This document shows positions 42,876-52,800 of a DNA stretch of 64,000 nt, piece after piece. This DNA comes from GYS-P2D sp964522505. Its GTDB lineage: Bacteria; Bacteroidota; Bacteroidia; Chitinophagales; Saprospiraceae. The notes under the pieces were generated by a model, which saw only the letters and a program-made list of their open reading frames with translations, was not told the DNA's origin and searched no databases. The stretch is taken from the NCBI GenBank assembly GCA_964522505.1, contig CAZFWJ010000004.1, forward strand, positions 36,973 to 100,972. The letters are read 5' to 3'. Made by a program: the position numbers and the translations under genes. Each line of letters opens with the position of its first letter. Within the stretch, counting starts at the first letter, position 1.

Positions 42876-45254
42876 TTATTCTGCTGTAAACACGGATCTA
42901 TTGGTCATGGATTGTTCGATGTCAGCCCGATCCATGAGCTTCTTACGATACTCGCCTGCCGCATACATATCTGCCTGATCCTTGTAATGGGGGCTTCTGA
43001 CTCGACCTGATTGTCCAGTGGGTAGTATACTCCAACTATTGCCAGAGACATCGGCAAAGTCAACGATACGGCGACAGGATGGCCCAGCATGTACTTCATA
43101 CGTGCCATCCTCATCCAACTGAAATAGTAAGTTATTGATCACTTCATTAGAACTGGTCAGCTCATAGGGTCCTACATTGAAGTAGGGCTTGAGCATATCG
43201 CTCTGTCCTAAGCTGTGACCATGCTCCAGAGTATGTATTGCAGACCATCGCCAAGAGCCATAGTCCTCACCTAATTGCCCCTGGAGTTCTGTTAGGCTGC
43301 GCTCATATGCTCTGTTGATGATGTCTTGCTGTGATTCTCTGGCCTGTGTTGTCTTGTCATCCCACCACGGATGAGACTCATTAGTAAATAAATTATGGTA
43401 GCTCCTCTTGACCAGATGTGTCACCTTGAGCATGTTGACCAGATCTTCGCCGAGTTCGTCCATAGTAATTTCCTGGAGGAGATTCAGTTGCATCTTAACA
43501 TAGATGATTGGAGCTATGCTATGATCGCCGTAGTTGCCATCCCATGTGAGGAGACTCTGAGTCCCTTCATCGGAGTGTCCGGCTGCTTGCAGTACTGATC
43601 CGATATGATGAGCTATAGCGGCACTATTCGTATTCGTCTGGTCTAAGAGCATCTGTTTGACCTTATCGACATCCCATTGGCTATCGGATTCTAAGAGCTC
43701 TACGATACGTTTAGCTCGATCTTCTGGTAAGTAGTATCCCGGATAATGCTCTTCTTCAACACGTACGGATTGATTGTTGGCACTATAAACATATCCCCAC
43801 GGCGGATTGATGGCCATCGGATTCTCCTCAAAGTCGTAATAGCCCAAGATGTCATCTTCGCCAGTACCCTTGAGGATGAGCTTAGAGTTAACATGGTCAG
43901 GACGGATCGGTCTATGGGCCGCGGCCCACCAGGCGATGTTACCAGACTTATCACCATACATCACGTTTAGTCCTGGTGCTGCGATAAGAGATGTTCCCTC
44001 TTGGATGTCGCTCATATCTTCTGCGGTGTTTATGGTATAGATAGCCTTGAGCAAATCAAAATCTTTGTGTTGGTACGTCCACCACATAGATATTACTTCG
44101 GTCGAATCAAATCCATTAGTCTGATCAGAGATGATAGGGCCATGGACGGTACTCCGTAGGATCAGTTCTATATCCTTTGATCCTTTTACTGTGATGGTGC
44201 TCTTGTCGGATTCTATTGGTTTCCACTGTCGATTGTGGTAATAAGTCGTCCCATTTTGGGTGTCGATTCGTTCTTTGTAAAAGTCTATATCGTCATTCTC
44301 ATACATGGTCACTCCGACAGCCCAATCAGGAGTATGCCCCATGACTGCGAATGGATAGCCAGCCAGATGATTGCCATAGATGGATAGGTCAGGTGTCTCG
44401 ATATGTGCTTCATACCACACCGCAGGTTGCGAAAATCCAATATGTGGGTCATTGGCAAAAAGCACAGCGCCAGAAGCAGTGCGATCGCCAGAGATCACCC
44501 AGCTGTTAGATCCGATCAGGGCGGGGTGGGGAAGGCCATTCAGAATCTCATGTGCCGTAGTCGAGAGATTCTTGGCTAATGCTCCTGAGACATGAGACTC
44601 AATCATGGTCGTGGTCGTATCTACATGGATGTCGAGCGCATTGAGATAGGCAGAGCCTAATTGATTCGCAATATGACTAACCACAGGCTCTGTCTTATGA
44701 GCCATCGCAAAACTAAAGGCCATGTAGCCCATGATATTATGGATGTCATACACGTCAAAATGAGTCTTGTCAATCCCGAGTATGGTGAACTCTATTGGCG
44801 TCTCATCGCTATCGACATAGCTGTTGATGCCTGCGAGATAGGCCGTAACGCATGCTTGTAATTCTGGACTTGTAGTTTCTCGATATCGGGTAACGGCTGC
44901 GTCTGTAGTCTTGCTGATCTGAAGGTGACGAAAGAACTTATCGGTCTCGACCGTCGCTGATCCAAATATCTCTGATAGCCTCCCTGGTGCGATGCGTCGG
45001 AGTAGCTCCATCTGCCAGAGTCGATCCTTGGCATGTACATACCCTAATGTACGGTAAGCATCGACATTGCTGTCAGCATATATATGCGGCACGCCATAGT
45101 TGTCATAGAGTACTTCCGTATCTGAGTCTAATCCTACTAATGAGCGAGACTCATTATAGTTGGGACCAAGATTGCCGATAAATAACCAACCAAGCAATAT
45201 CCCGAGCAGGAGTAATACGAGAATCAGAATGACTATACGCTTGAGCCACTTCAT
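42876..45254 (-). CDS. Penicillin acylase family Ntn-hydrolase
   Basis: A 792-residue amidase with an N-terminal membrane anchor or signal (6-26). The alpha subunit contains DNYGVPHIYADSNVDAYRTL and GYVHAKDRLWQMELLRR. The autocatalytic cleavage site precedes the nucleophile Ser in GSNSWVISG (about residue 250), followed by ANDPHIGFSQPAVWYE. The beta subunit continues to the C-terminal block GPSCRRIVDFADVSG and TGQSGRVRSPHYKDQ. The expected processing and catalytic features are present. Substrates may be N-acyl homoserine lactones, beta-lactams or other N-acyl compounds; which one cannot be said. It precedes a membrane protein gene by 49 bp. Confidence 0.95.
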   Translation of the reverse strand: MKWLKRIVILILVLLLLGILLGWLFIGNLGPNYNESRSLVGLDSDTEVLYDNYGVPHIYADSNVDAYRTLGYVHAKDRLWQMELLRRIAPGRLSEIFGSATVETDKFFRHLQISKTTDAAVTRYRETTSPELQACVTAYLAGINSYVDSDETPIEFTILGIDKTHFDVYDIHNIMGYMAFSFAMAHKTEPVVSHIANQLGSAYLNALDIHVDTTTTMIESHVSGALAKNLSTTAHEILNGLPHPALIGSNSWVISGDRTASGAVLFANDPHIGFSQPAVWYEAHIETPDLSIYGNHLAGYPFAVMGHTPDWAVGVTMYENDDIDFYKERIDTQNGTTYYHNRQWKPIESDKSTITVKGSKDIELILRSTVHGPIISDQTNGFDSTEVISMWWTYQHKDFDLLKAIYTINTAEDMSDIQEGTSLIAAPGLNVMYGDKSGNIAWWAAAHRPIRPDHVNSKLILKGTGEDDILGYYDFEENPMAINPPWGYVYSANNQSVRVEEEHYPGYYLPEDRAKRIVELLESDSQWDVDKVKQMLLDQTNTNSAAIAHHIGSVLQAAGHSDEGTQSLLTWDGNYGDHSIAPIIYVKMQLNLLQEITMDELGEDLVNMLKVTHLVKRSYHNLFTNESHPWWDDKTTQARESQQDIINRAYERSLTELQGQLGEDYGSWRWSAIHTLEHGHSLGQSDMLKPYFNVGPYELTSSNEVINNLLFQLDEDGTYEVHAGPSCRRIVDFADVSGNSWSILPTGQSGRVRSPHYKDQADMYAAGEYRKKLMDRADIEQSMTNRSVFTAE

Positions 45255-45563
45255 AATTGAGATAGTTTAGATGATGTAATTACGGAATTCCTTGAGCGAG
45301 TAGCGCCAATTAGGAGCTATTTTATTAGCGCAGGAGGATTGTGTATTTTGTAGTGAAGAAAGGGTGCAATGCACCTTGGCTATCCAGATTAGAGCTCTGT
45401 TAGTGAGTATAGGATTATGCATAAAAGAGAATCTTCCACAACCAGATCTGATTGAGCGTTTAGATCAGAGACACACTAGTCATCAAACATAGAAATCATA
45501 GGAAGTTATTTATATGAATTATTTGATACCTTAAATTTTAGGAAGATCACTTCAGAATCGGGC

Positions 45564-45695
45564 ATGTATGAATTGCCAACAACTAATATGTCTTTGGGAG
45601 CAAGCAATATCGAAGTAAAACTATTCGCTAAAAACATACTCACTAATGAGACGCAAAATGTAGGATCAATTGATATACAAATTGAACTAAAATGA
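45564..45695 (+). other. Short open frame in a 479-bp gap, probable gene tail
   Basis: A 43-codon frame (MYELPTTNMSLGASNIEV then KLFAKNILTNETQNVGSIDI, ending IELK and a stop) lies between the acylase and deformylase genes. It reads like the last strand-rich part of a secreted or lipoprotein domain. It has an ATG, but no ribosome-binding site or longer frame upstream. Nothing else is recognisable in 45255-45733 except a near-palindrome GGTGCAATGCACC at 45363-45375. Confidence 0.25.
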
Positions 45696-45733
45696 AGGTG
45701 GTATATTCAATTCTTAGCATCACATGAATACCT

Positions 45734-46219
45734 ATGAAAGGACTACATGATCTATTGCAATTAGGTAATCCACTGCTGTATCAGGTGTCCGACCCGATCA
45801 GCTACAAGGAGATAGATTCAGTGTCATCTTGGGTGGCTGATCTGCATCATGTAATGGAGGAGATCCGGAGCAGCTATGATTTTGGAAGGGCTATAGCGGC
45901 ACCACAGTTGGGAAACATGAAGCGCTTGATATATATGAATATAGATGAGCCAGTCGTGTTTATCAATCCTGAGATCATCGCTAAGAGTGAGGAGACCTTC
46001 GTGTTGTGGGATGATTGTATGTGCTTCCCTAATCTCCTGGTCAAGGTGAGACGCCACCAGCGGATTACGATCAGATATAGAGATGAACAGTGGAACTTAA
46101 AAGAGTGGGAAATGGAGAGTGACTTATCAGAGCTATTACAACACGAGTATGATCATCTCGAGGGAATATTATGCACGATGCGGGCTATTGACCGTAAGTC
46201 TTTTAAATGGAGGCCTTAA
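45734..46219 (+). CDS. Divergent peptide deformylase
   Basis: A 161-residue member of the peptide deformylase family, which removes the N-formyl group from nascent proteins using a metal ion. Motif I is GRAIAAPQ (51-58; usual GxGxAAPQ), motif III is HEYDH (137-141) with both metal histidines and the catalytic glutamate, and the metal cysteine is Cys95 in DDCMCFP where most enzymes have EGCLS. All three metal ligands remain, but the glycine and serine-type neighbours have changed, so activity or specificity may differ. It probably is a second paralogue beside a canonical def elsewhere. It precedes a small unknown gene by 6 bp. Confidence 0.82.
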   Translation: MKGLHDLLQLGNPLLYQVSDPISYKEIDSVSSWVADLHHVMEEIRSSYDFGRAIAAPQLGNMKRLIYMNIDEPVVFINPEIIAKSEETFVLWDDCMCFPNLLVKVRRHQRITIRYRDEQWNLKEWEMESDLSELLQHEYDHLEGILCTMRAIDRKSFKWRP

Positions 46220-46225
46220 AGGGGA

Positions 46226-46663
46226 GTGGTAAACTCATATATCAAGAGTAAAGAATTGGCTCATGAAGAAAATAGAGAAATTATTGTTGAGGAGAACTTG
46301 CTTCGGTATGTAACCAAATTTGGGCGTTCTGATGCGTTGAATTTAGATAAAGTACAGCATATCTATTTAGAGGTGAATGATAAGAGCGAGGAAACGCTTT
46401 TTTGTTTTGATGCTCATCATCATATACCAGTTGATTTTGAGGCATTTGATGAGGCATTTATACAGCTGTACGATCAATTGAGATTCGATCGTGCATTATT
46501 CTATGCAACGCTCTCACAGTATCAACAAGCAAAAGTGAGAATATGGAGACATATCTTTCCAAAGAATTATGCGATAGTTGACTCTACTATAGATATTGAG
46601 AAAGAGATATCAGTGTCTAAGTCCGTTGAAGGCCTGATTGGGATTTACCAGCCGATAAGTTAA
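46226..46663 (+). CDS. Hypothetical cytoplasmic protein
   Basis: A 145-residue protein starting at GTG (46226), 6 bp after the deformylase-like gene and preceded by a purine-rich GGGGA. It has no signal or membrane helix. Visible stretches include ENLLRYVTKFGRSDALNLDK, LFCFDAHHHIPVDFE with three consecutive histidines, and QQAKVRIWRHIF. No family was recognised. Tight linkage to the deformylase-like gene suggests co-expression. Confidence 0.65.
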   Translation: MVNSYIKSKELAHEENREIIVEENLLRYVTKFGRSDALNLDKVQHIYLEVNDKSEETLFCFDAHHHIPVDFEAFDEAFIQLYDQLRFDRALFYATLSQYQQAKVRIWRHIFPKNYAIVDSTIDIEKEISVSKSVEGLIGIYQPIS

Positions 46664-46795
46664 GTACATTTGATTCAGTTGAATAAATCTCTAATGAATA
46701 CGCAGATTCCTATTGACATTTCGAGGAATATCGGTAGTTATAAGAATCAGAAGACTGAGCAGAGATTGGCCTACCATAGGAACTTAAACCTTAGC

Positions 46796-47728
46796 TTACT
46801 TTTTATCCAGACCATCTTTAAATGGTGCGGCTAGTTGTCCCAAGTAATCTTCTGGATAATCGGGATTGAGTAAACCGATTTCATCGATATGCTTGTTAGG
46901 ATCTTCTTGCCGCTCTGGATGAAAGTAGGTGCCAAACAAGCGATCAAATATGATTAGATTATTGCCATAGTTATTATTAGACTGTTGGATCACCTTAGAA
47001 TGGTGCCAACGATGAAGGTCGACGACATTAAATATGTAGTAGAGTGATCCCAGTTTGATATTGATATTGCAATGCTGCGAGAAGCCACAGACCACCGTCA
47101 CACCAAAATACATAGACAGCACTATTCCATCCGCACCGAGTAAAACTGGAAACAACATCTCCGTAAACGTGAACCAAGTCTTATCTACCGGGTGCTGCCT
47201 GGTGGCATTCCACCAATAGAGTCGTTTAGTAGAGTGGTGCACAGCATGAAAATTCCATAGTACTGGCACCTCATGGGCCAAGCGATGTCCCCAATAGCGT
47301 CCAGCATCCCCAAGGATGAGCATGAGTATCAATTGTGCAACGATAGGCCAGTGACTAGGCCAAATAGTACCGCCATATTGTGTGGATAACCATGCCGCTC
47401 CTCCGGCTAAGAGGGCTATAAACATCGGCTTGAGGAAAATCGGTAAAAGGATATATGCTATTACTCCGCTGACCACGTCATTGCCGATATCATCGTGAGA
47501 ATGATTCCATTTTTCTTTGAATGGTATCAACCATTCTGCGAGCCAGAATATTAACCCAACAGCTACTGCTACTACATAAGTTGTTATCGCCACAGACCCG
47601 CCGTTGTTGATGAGTCTATAGATAAGCCAAGGGGTAAGGACTAAGACCATTGGAAAAAAAGCCCATTGCAGCGCGTTATAGAGAGCAGTGCCAGGTCTTA
47701 TAATGCTGCGTCGAGAGGAGTCTTGCAT
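46796..47728 (-). CDS. Fatty acid hydroxylase / sterol desaturase family protein
   Basis: A 310-residue inner-membrane diiron oxygenase with about five membrane helices. The eight-histidine pattern is present: GHRLAHEVP (H-x3-H), FHAVHHS (H-x2-HH) and DLHRWHHS (H-x2-HH), with another His in RQHPVDKTW. Such enzymes hydroxylate or desaturate fatty acyl, carotenoid or sterol-like lipids. In bacteria the substrate is often a fatty acid or ornithine lipid; none is implied by neighbours. Monocistronic, leftward. The following gap (47729-48115) shows no convincing gene. Confidence 0.93.
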   Translation of the reverse strand: MQDSSRRSIIRPGTALYNALQWAFFPMVLVLTPWLIYRLINNGGSVAITTYVVAVAVGLIFWLAEWLIPFKEKWNHSHDDIGNDVVSGVIAYILLPIFLKPMFIALLAGGAAWLSTQYGGTIWPSHWPIVAQLILMLILGDAGRYWGHRLAHEVPVLWNFHAVHHSTKRLYWWNATRQHPVDKTWFTFTEMLFPVLLGADGIVLSMYFGVTVVCGFSQHCNINIKLGSLYYIFNVVDLHRWHHSKVIQQSNNNYGNNLIIFDRLFGTYFHPERQEDPNKHIDEIGLLNPDYPEDYLGQLAAPFKDGLDKK

Positions 47729-48115
47729 GGCTTCATTAAATCTAGTGGTAAGATAGTAATACTAAATTGGATACTCTTCGCATCAAGCGTTGGCTGGCTT
47801 GCTCCTATCGTGTCAAATAATAGGTACAATGGGAAAATGCTCAGTAGTAGCACAAAATCGGTTGAAAAAATGTAAGACTTCAACCTTTAAATTCATGGTG
47901 AGCCTCTTACAACTGTTAGTCCATATGCACAGATTACAGACTACCATGTTGCGCGAAGATCCACAGAAATCGAGCTGTATAAGCATTCACTCAAGACACC
48001 ATTTATTGCCGACCTTTCAAGCCTCGAGGTAATGTGTTAAAGCTATGATTGGATTTTGAGTGATAAGGATATTTATTTAGAGTATCTTACCGATGTAAAA
48101 TAGTTTAAAGTAGTA

Positions 48116-48310
48116 ATGAGTATCGGTACAGTAAAATTTTTTAACGAAAGCAAAGGATTCGGATTCATCACACCAGATGATGGTGGCAAAGATGTGTTTG
48201 TTCATGTAAGTGGACTAAACGGAATCACAATTAACGAGGGAGACAAGGTCTCTTTTGATGTCGAAGAAGGAAAAAAAGGATTAAATGCAGTAAATGTTGC
48301 ATTGATATAA
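48116..48310 (+). CDS. Cold-shock domain protein
   Basis: A 64-residue single-domain CSD protein that binds single-stranded RNA or DNA as a chaperone. The RNP1 motif KGFGFI and RNP2 motif VFVHVS are both present, with the conserved start GTVKFFNESKG. Full length for the family. Only a single copy is visible; it may be cold-induced or constitutive. It is followed by a strong terminator. Confidence 0.97.
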   Translation: MSIGTVKFFNESKGFGFITPDDGGKDVFVHVSGLNGITINEGDKVSFDVEEGKKGLNAVNVALI

Positions 48311-48341
48311 TTTTAGCATTTGATTACTAGATCAATATTGG

Positions 48342-48371
48342 CCCGTCATTTTATTGATGGGTTTTTTTCTT
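48342..48371 (+). terminator. Rho-independent terminator after the cold-shock gene
   Basis: CCCGTCA (48342-48348) pairs with TGATGGG (48355-48361, one G-T) around a 6-base loop and is followed by an unbroken T-run, TTTTTTT, then CTTTTT. It lies 31 bp after the stop codon. Confidence 0.92.
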
Positions 48372-48535
48372 TTTAGATGGCAGTGTTATTCAGAATTAGT
48401 CGACCATAGTGCTATGGTTATCATATGGGCTACTCTTCAGTTAGTAGGCCTCTGCACTATTTAACATTCTCTCCATGCGCATGAGAAACTATATCTACAT
48501 ACATTTCAGTTTGTTATAGGTGTGATTAAAAGAGC

Positions 48536-49600
48536 ATGGATATATTGAGGGATATTTTTACTAATTGGTCAGCAACTGTATTTACGCTTGTTATATTTCT
48601 CTTCCTTTATTTTGGCGCTAAGCGCCTGCTCGAACGACAGGCAAAAGGACAGACGGATAAGAAGCTTATCACTTCATTGATCCTATTTAGCATTGCCCTA
48701 GTAGGTATCATAAGTGTAATACTTGCATTACCGATGGATACTGGTCAGAAGAGTTCTATTACAAGTCTTCTTGGCATTGTGTTATCGGCTGTGTTAGGTC
48801 TGAGTTCTACGACATTTATCGGTAATGCACTTGCTGGGATTGCCTTGAAATTGCGTGATGATTTCAGACCAGGCGACTTTATAGAAGTCAATGGCATCTT
48901 CGGAAGAGTTACCGAGCAAGGCCTCTTTGACACAGAGATTCAAACCCCCAATCGAGATCTCACGAGTATCCCCAACATGTTACTGGCCACTAATCCATTC
49001 AACGTTACAAGATCATCTGGGACTATACTATTTGCTGAAGTATCTCTAGGTTACGATGTCAATCGCTTGAAGATTGAAGAGTCCTTGATTAAGGCGGCTA
49101 AACGGGCTAATCTTAAAGATCCATTTGTGCTGATTACAGCGCTCGGGGATTTTTCTGTGGTCTATAGAATCAATGGCCTTCTAGAAAATGTTAATTCTAT
49201 CATTAGTGCGAGATCCATATTGACGGGTCATGTCATTGATGTATTACATGAAGATGGGATAGAGATAGTCTCACCTAATTTTATGAATCAAAGACAAGTG
49301 GGGGAGACAGTTTTTATCCCTAAGAAACACCGTGTTAAGGATCCGAGTATTCTCGATAACACTACAGATTCAGATAGGTTGATATTTGATAAAGCTGAAG
49401 AAGCCGAAAACATTGAAAAGCGCAAAGCACTTCTTATAGATGTACAGGAGAAGATAGCCGAAAGTAAAGAGCAACTCAAGCAAGCCAGCGACGATAAAAC
49501 TAAAGAAGAAATTAAAGAGAAGTTGGATAGTATGGTGGCTCTCAGAGAGAAGCTTGAAGCTAAGATTGATGAGAAAGTAGATAAACTCAGTGATAGTTAG
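48536..49600 (+). CDS. MscS family mechanosensitive channel
   Basis: A 354-residue small-conductance mechanosensitive channel that releases solutes on osmotic downshock. Three N-terminal membrane helices lead to the pore-lining region LSSTTFIGNALAGIALKL, then the beta domain with RPGDFIEVNGIFGRVTEQGL and the characteristic TPNRDLTSIPNMLL. A charged, Lys/Glu-rich coiled-coil tail (about 285-354) extends beyond the usual fold. It stands alone after the cold-shock gene. Confidence 0.95.
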   Translation: MDILRDIFTNWSATVFTLVIFLFLYFGAKRLLERQAKGQTDKKLITSLILFSIALVGIISVILALPMDTGQKSSITSLLGIVLSAVLGLSSTTFIGNALAGIALKLRDDFRPGDFIEVNGIFGRVTEQGLFDTEIQTPNRDLTSIPNMLLATNPFNVTRSSGTILFAEVSLGYDVNRLKIEESLIKAAKRANLKDPFVLITALGDFSVVYRINGLLENVNSIISARSILTGHVIDVLHEDGIEIVSPNFMNQRQVGETVFIPKKHRVKDPSILDNTTDSDRLIFDKAEEAENIEKRKALLIDVQEKIAESKEQLKQASDDKTKEEIKEKLDSMVALREKLEAKIDEKVDKLSDS

Positions 49601-49815
49601 ATAGTGACTGACAAGTTCAATTTCTTAATTGAATAGAATGATCTAAGATCAGTGCTTGGCATTAGATCATGATTGAATAATGTCAACGGAGATAGGAATT
49701 CTCAATATAAATGACAATTATTAGGTCTTCTTCGTACATATCACGATTAATAGAATCAGGTGCTAGCTATTACCTCATAAAGCGCTATAATCTCCCTTCA
49801 GAGAAGTCTCGCTAA

Positions 49816-52800
49816 CTAGCGTGACCTAAAGAACATTACGTGTGGGTTCATAATAGCGGTTCCACAATTAATGGATATTTGGAAGACTCCACTGAACTCA
49901 GAAGTGTTATTATCTGCGTCTGTTGCTGTAGCAGTGATGATTGTGCCATCACTTATTCCTAGGCCAGATACATCTATAGTAAATTCAAACTGAGATTGAC
50001 TTCTATTGTTAATTACCCCGGTACCATCGTTGTTATATATACCAACTGTATTATTGTCATCATTAGCCCCTCCTTCCGCAACTTCGAATAGATAAACCGC
50101 CCCTTCACCAAAAGAAGCTGTATATGATGCAGGCAGTGGGCTGGGATTAGGACCTGCGTCCGCTATAAATACCTCAATTACGGAGTTAGCTGGAGCAAAT
50201 CCGCTAATTGTTAAATTATCATCTAACAAAGAAGCTGAACGAAAAACAGGGAAGTTGAGCAAGTCATTAGATCCTGAGTCCGTATCGCCATCATCATTTG
50301 TGGTGACATTGTCGAAACCTAAGTCTATGCCTAAATCGCCATTATTAGATATTTGATTACGACTTATCCGATTCTCTGTACCTGTATCTGACAGAGCAAT
50401 GCCTTTTTGGGTATTATTCTTAATGAAGTTGCCGACTACAAGTTCGTCAGTGTTAATCATAGTTGGATGGTAACCTACAATATTAGATGAGGAGGCGCCA
50501 ACAATGAATATTCCCCGAAGATTATTACCAAGAGGAATCAATCCATCCGATCCAACTCCAATAAAGTTACCAGCTATGAGATTATTGGTAGTGTTAAATA
50601 ATCTAATGCCATCACCTCCATTTGATGAGATAACGTTTCTTTCCAAGGCATCGCTCAAGTTATCGGCATTGGTGCCTATTATGTTATTATTAAATGAACC
50701 TGTTATATCTATGCCATTAACTGAATTTCCGAGTACCCCACTACCGCTAATGTCGGTACCTATAAAATTACCTGCAATTACATTGTTATTGCCGGTCCCA
50801 CCTGACTGCATCCTGATGCCACTTCCATTAGCTGAGATGACATTTCGTTCATATAAGTCTTCACTGCCATCACCATCAACGCCAATTTTATTATTAGATG
50901 AGGAGCCCTGTAATTGAATTCCAAAATTTCTATTTCCTCTGGCTTGCATACCTGTAATATCTGTGCCTAGGTAGTTGCCAGATAAGAGCTGATTATCAGA
51001 ATTAAGCAATCTTATGCCATCATTGCCATTTGCGGAGATAATATTTCTATATAGTGCATGATCTGCTGTAGCCAGCGCTCCATTGAATCCAACTATGTTC
51101 GGTCCAACTGCATCTCTAATAAAAACACCATTAAAAGAATTACCGATTGGGGCATTTCCATTTTTATCCAAGCCAATTATATTACCAGATACCCAGATAT
51201 CTGACGCATTTCTGATGACTATTCCTTGACTGTTATCTGAGATTATATTGCCTTCATTAGCATCATTTGCTCCATCTCCATTTGTTCCAAGATGAGAGTT
51301 AGTAAAGTTCTGCAGGCTGATGCCGTTAGTGCTGTTTCCTTGAGGCGTGATACCATCGGCTCTGACTCCTATATAGTTACCCCAAATGAAGCCATCACTG
51401 TGTGCAGTGTTACCTATAATACCAGATCTATAATTATACACACTGAGTCCAGAAATGGTGGTGTTGTCAGCATCTATAACAAGAGCGTCAATTAGGTTAG
51501 TTGAACTCGAGATCTCAACATTTATAACTCTAGAAGCTATATCTCCTTGGGTAGATCCTTCTTGTGTGTATCCAGAGATATGTGTGAATTCATCGGTAAT
51601 ATTGGGATAAGTTGTCGTGTTAACAATATTCTGTACACTAGGAGTGGGTATCTTAAATATTGAGGTCTCAGTGCCCAAGGGCTTATTAAAGTTGACTCCA
51701 GAAGTTGGATTGTCCTCTTGATCAAGGTTTGAATTTTCTAACTCATTACTATTAATAATAAATTGTCTCAATGATCCCTGCCCTCCATCATTAGTATTTA
51801 CGATGACATCATAGTTAAGCCCAAAATCTACACCGGTAAGATCTACGGTTTCAACCGAAACATTAGAAACTGACTGGGTTGTCATTATTGCTGAAGTGAG
51901 TGCAGAGAGATCTGCATCAGTCGTATTTGGAGGAGCATCTTGCTTAGATGGATCGTTACCTCCGACTTCATTAGAAAAGCTACTTGTGCCATTATTTCTG
52001 AATGTCTGAACGGGTATAGTTGATTGAGCCGTTCCATTGGAGGCACGATTGGAAAGGGCCGAACTATTAACCATTCTAACAAAATGGGTGCCTGTACCTG
52101 CATCTACAAAATTATATCTACCAGAAGCATCCGTAGTTGTATTGCCCACATATGTTCCATCCGAACTGTAGAGTTCAACTATTACATTTTCTAAAGCTAT
52201 ATCATCAGGACTCCACGAAGAGAGCTGAGCAGAAAGGTCAGCAGAGATGTAATCTCTCCCTATACCTCCTCCATAGTTTATGTCCTCAAAAACAACACCC
52301 GATATATCTATGCACTTAATGAGTGTTGCATTCTGCCAGAAATTATTAGCTGCAGGACCATATAGGTGACTAGATACTAATCCATCATCAGTTACGGTTG
52401 GGATAGTTGAACCCACCATACCATCGTCATCTGGATCATTAATACTCTCTTCTCTTGAATCATTGCAGCCATCACCATCCGCATCAAGTTCATAAGGGTC
52501 GTAAATACCATCTTCAATTAACTCACTATCGGATATGGAATAATTAATAATCCCGACATCAGTAGCGCTTTCTAAAGGATCATATAATCCATTCAAGCCT
52601 GAATTACTATCAGCACCATCTATAACGCCGTCAAAGTTACTGTCTGCAGCAGAGTGACCAGATTCTTGTATGTCTGTAAGGCCATCGTTGTCACTATCCA
52701 GATCTCTCGAATTGACATATGTATCATTATCAACATCAATATTGAACTCGCACACTTCTACATTGATTCTAAAATCATCATACCAAGTGTCTACACTGAG

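Noticed and set aside
45363..45375. GGTGCAATGCACC palindrome as a terminator
   Set aside because: Loop too short for a hairpin and no T-run; at most an operator half-site.
47884..48034. Open frame reading SPYAQITDYHVARRSTEIEL before the cold-shock gene
   Set aside because: No start codon at its head and no recognisable family. It could be a gene tail but cannot be supported.
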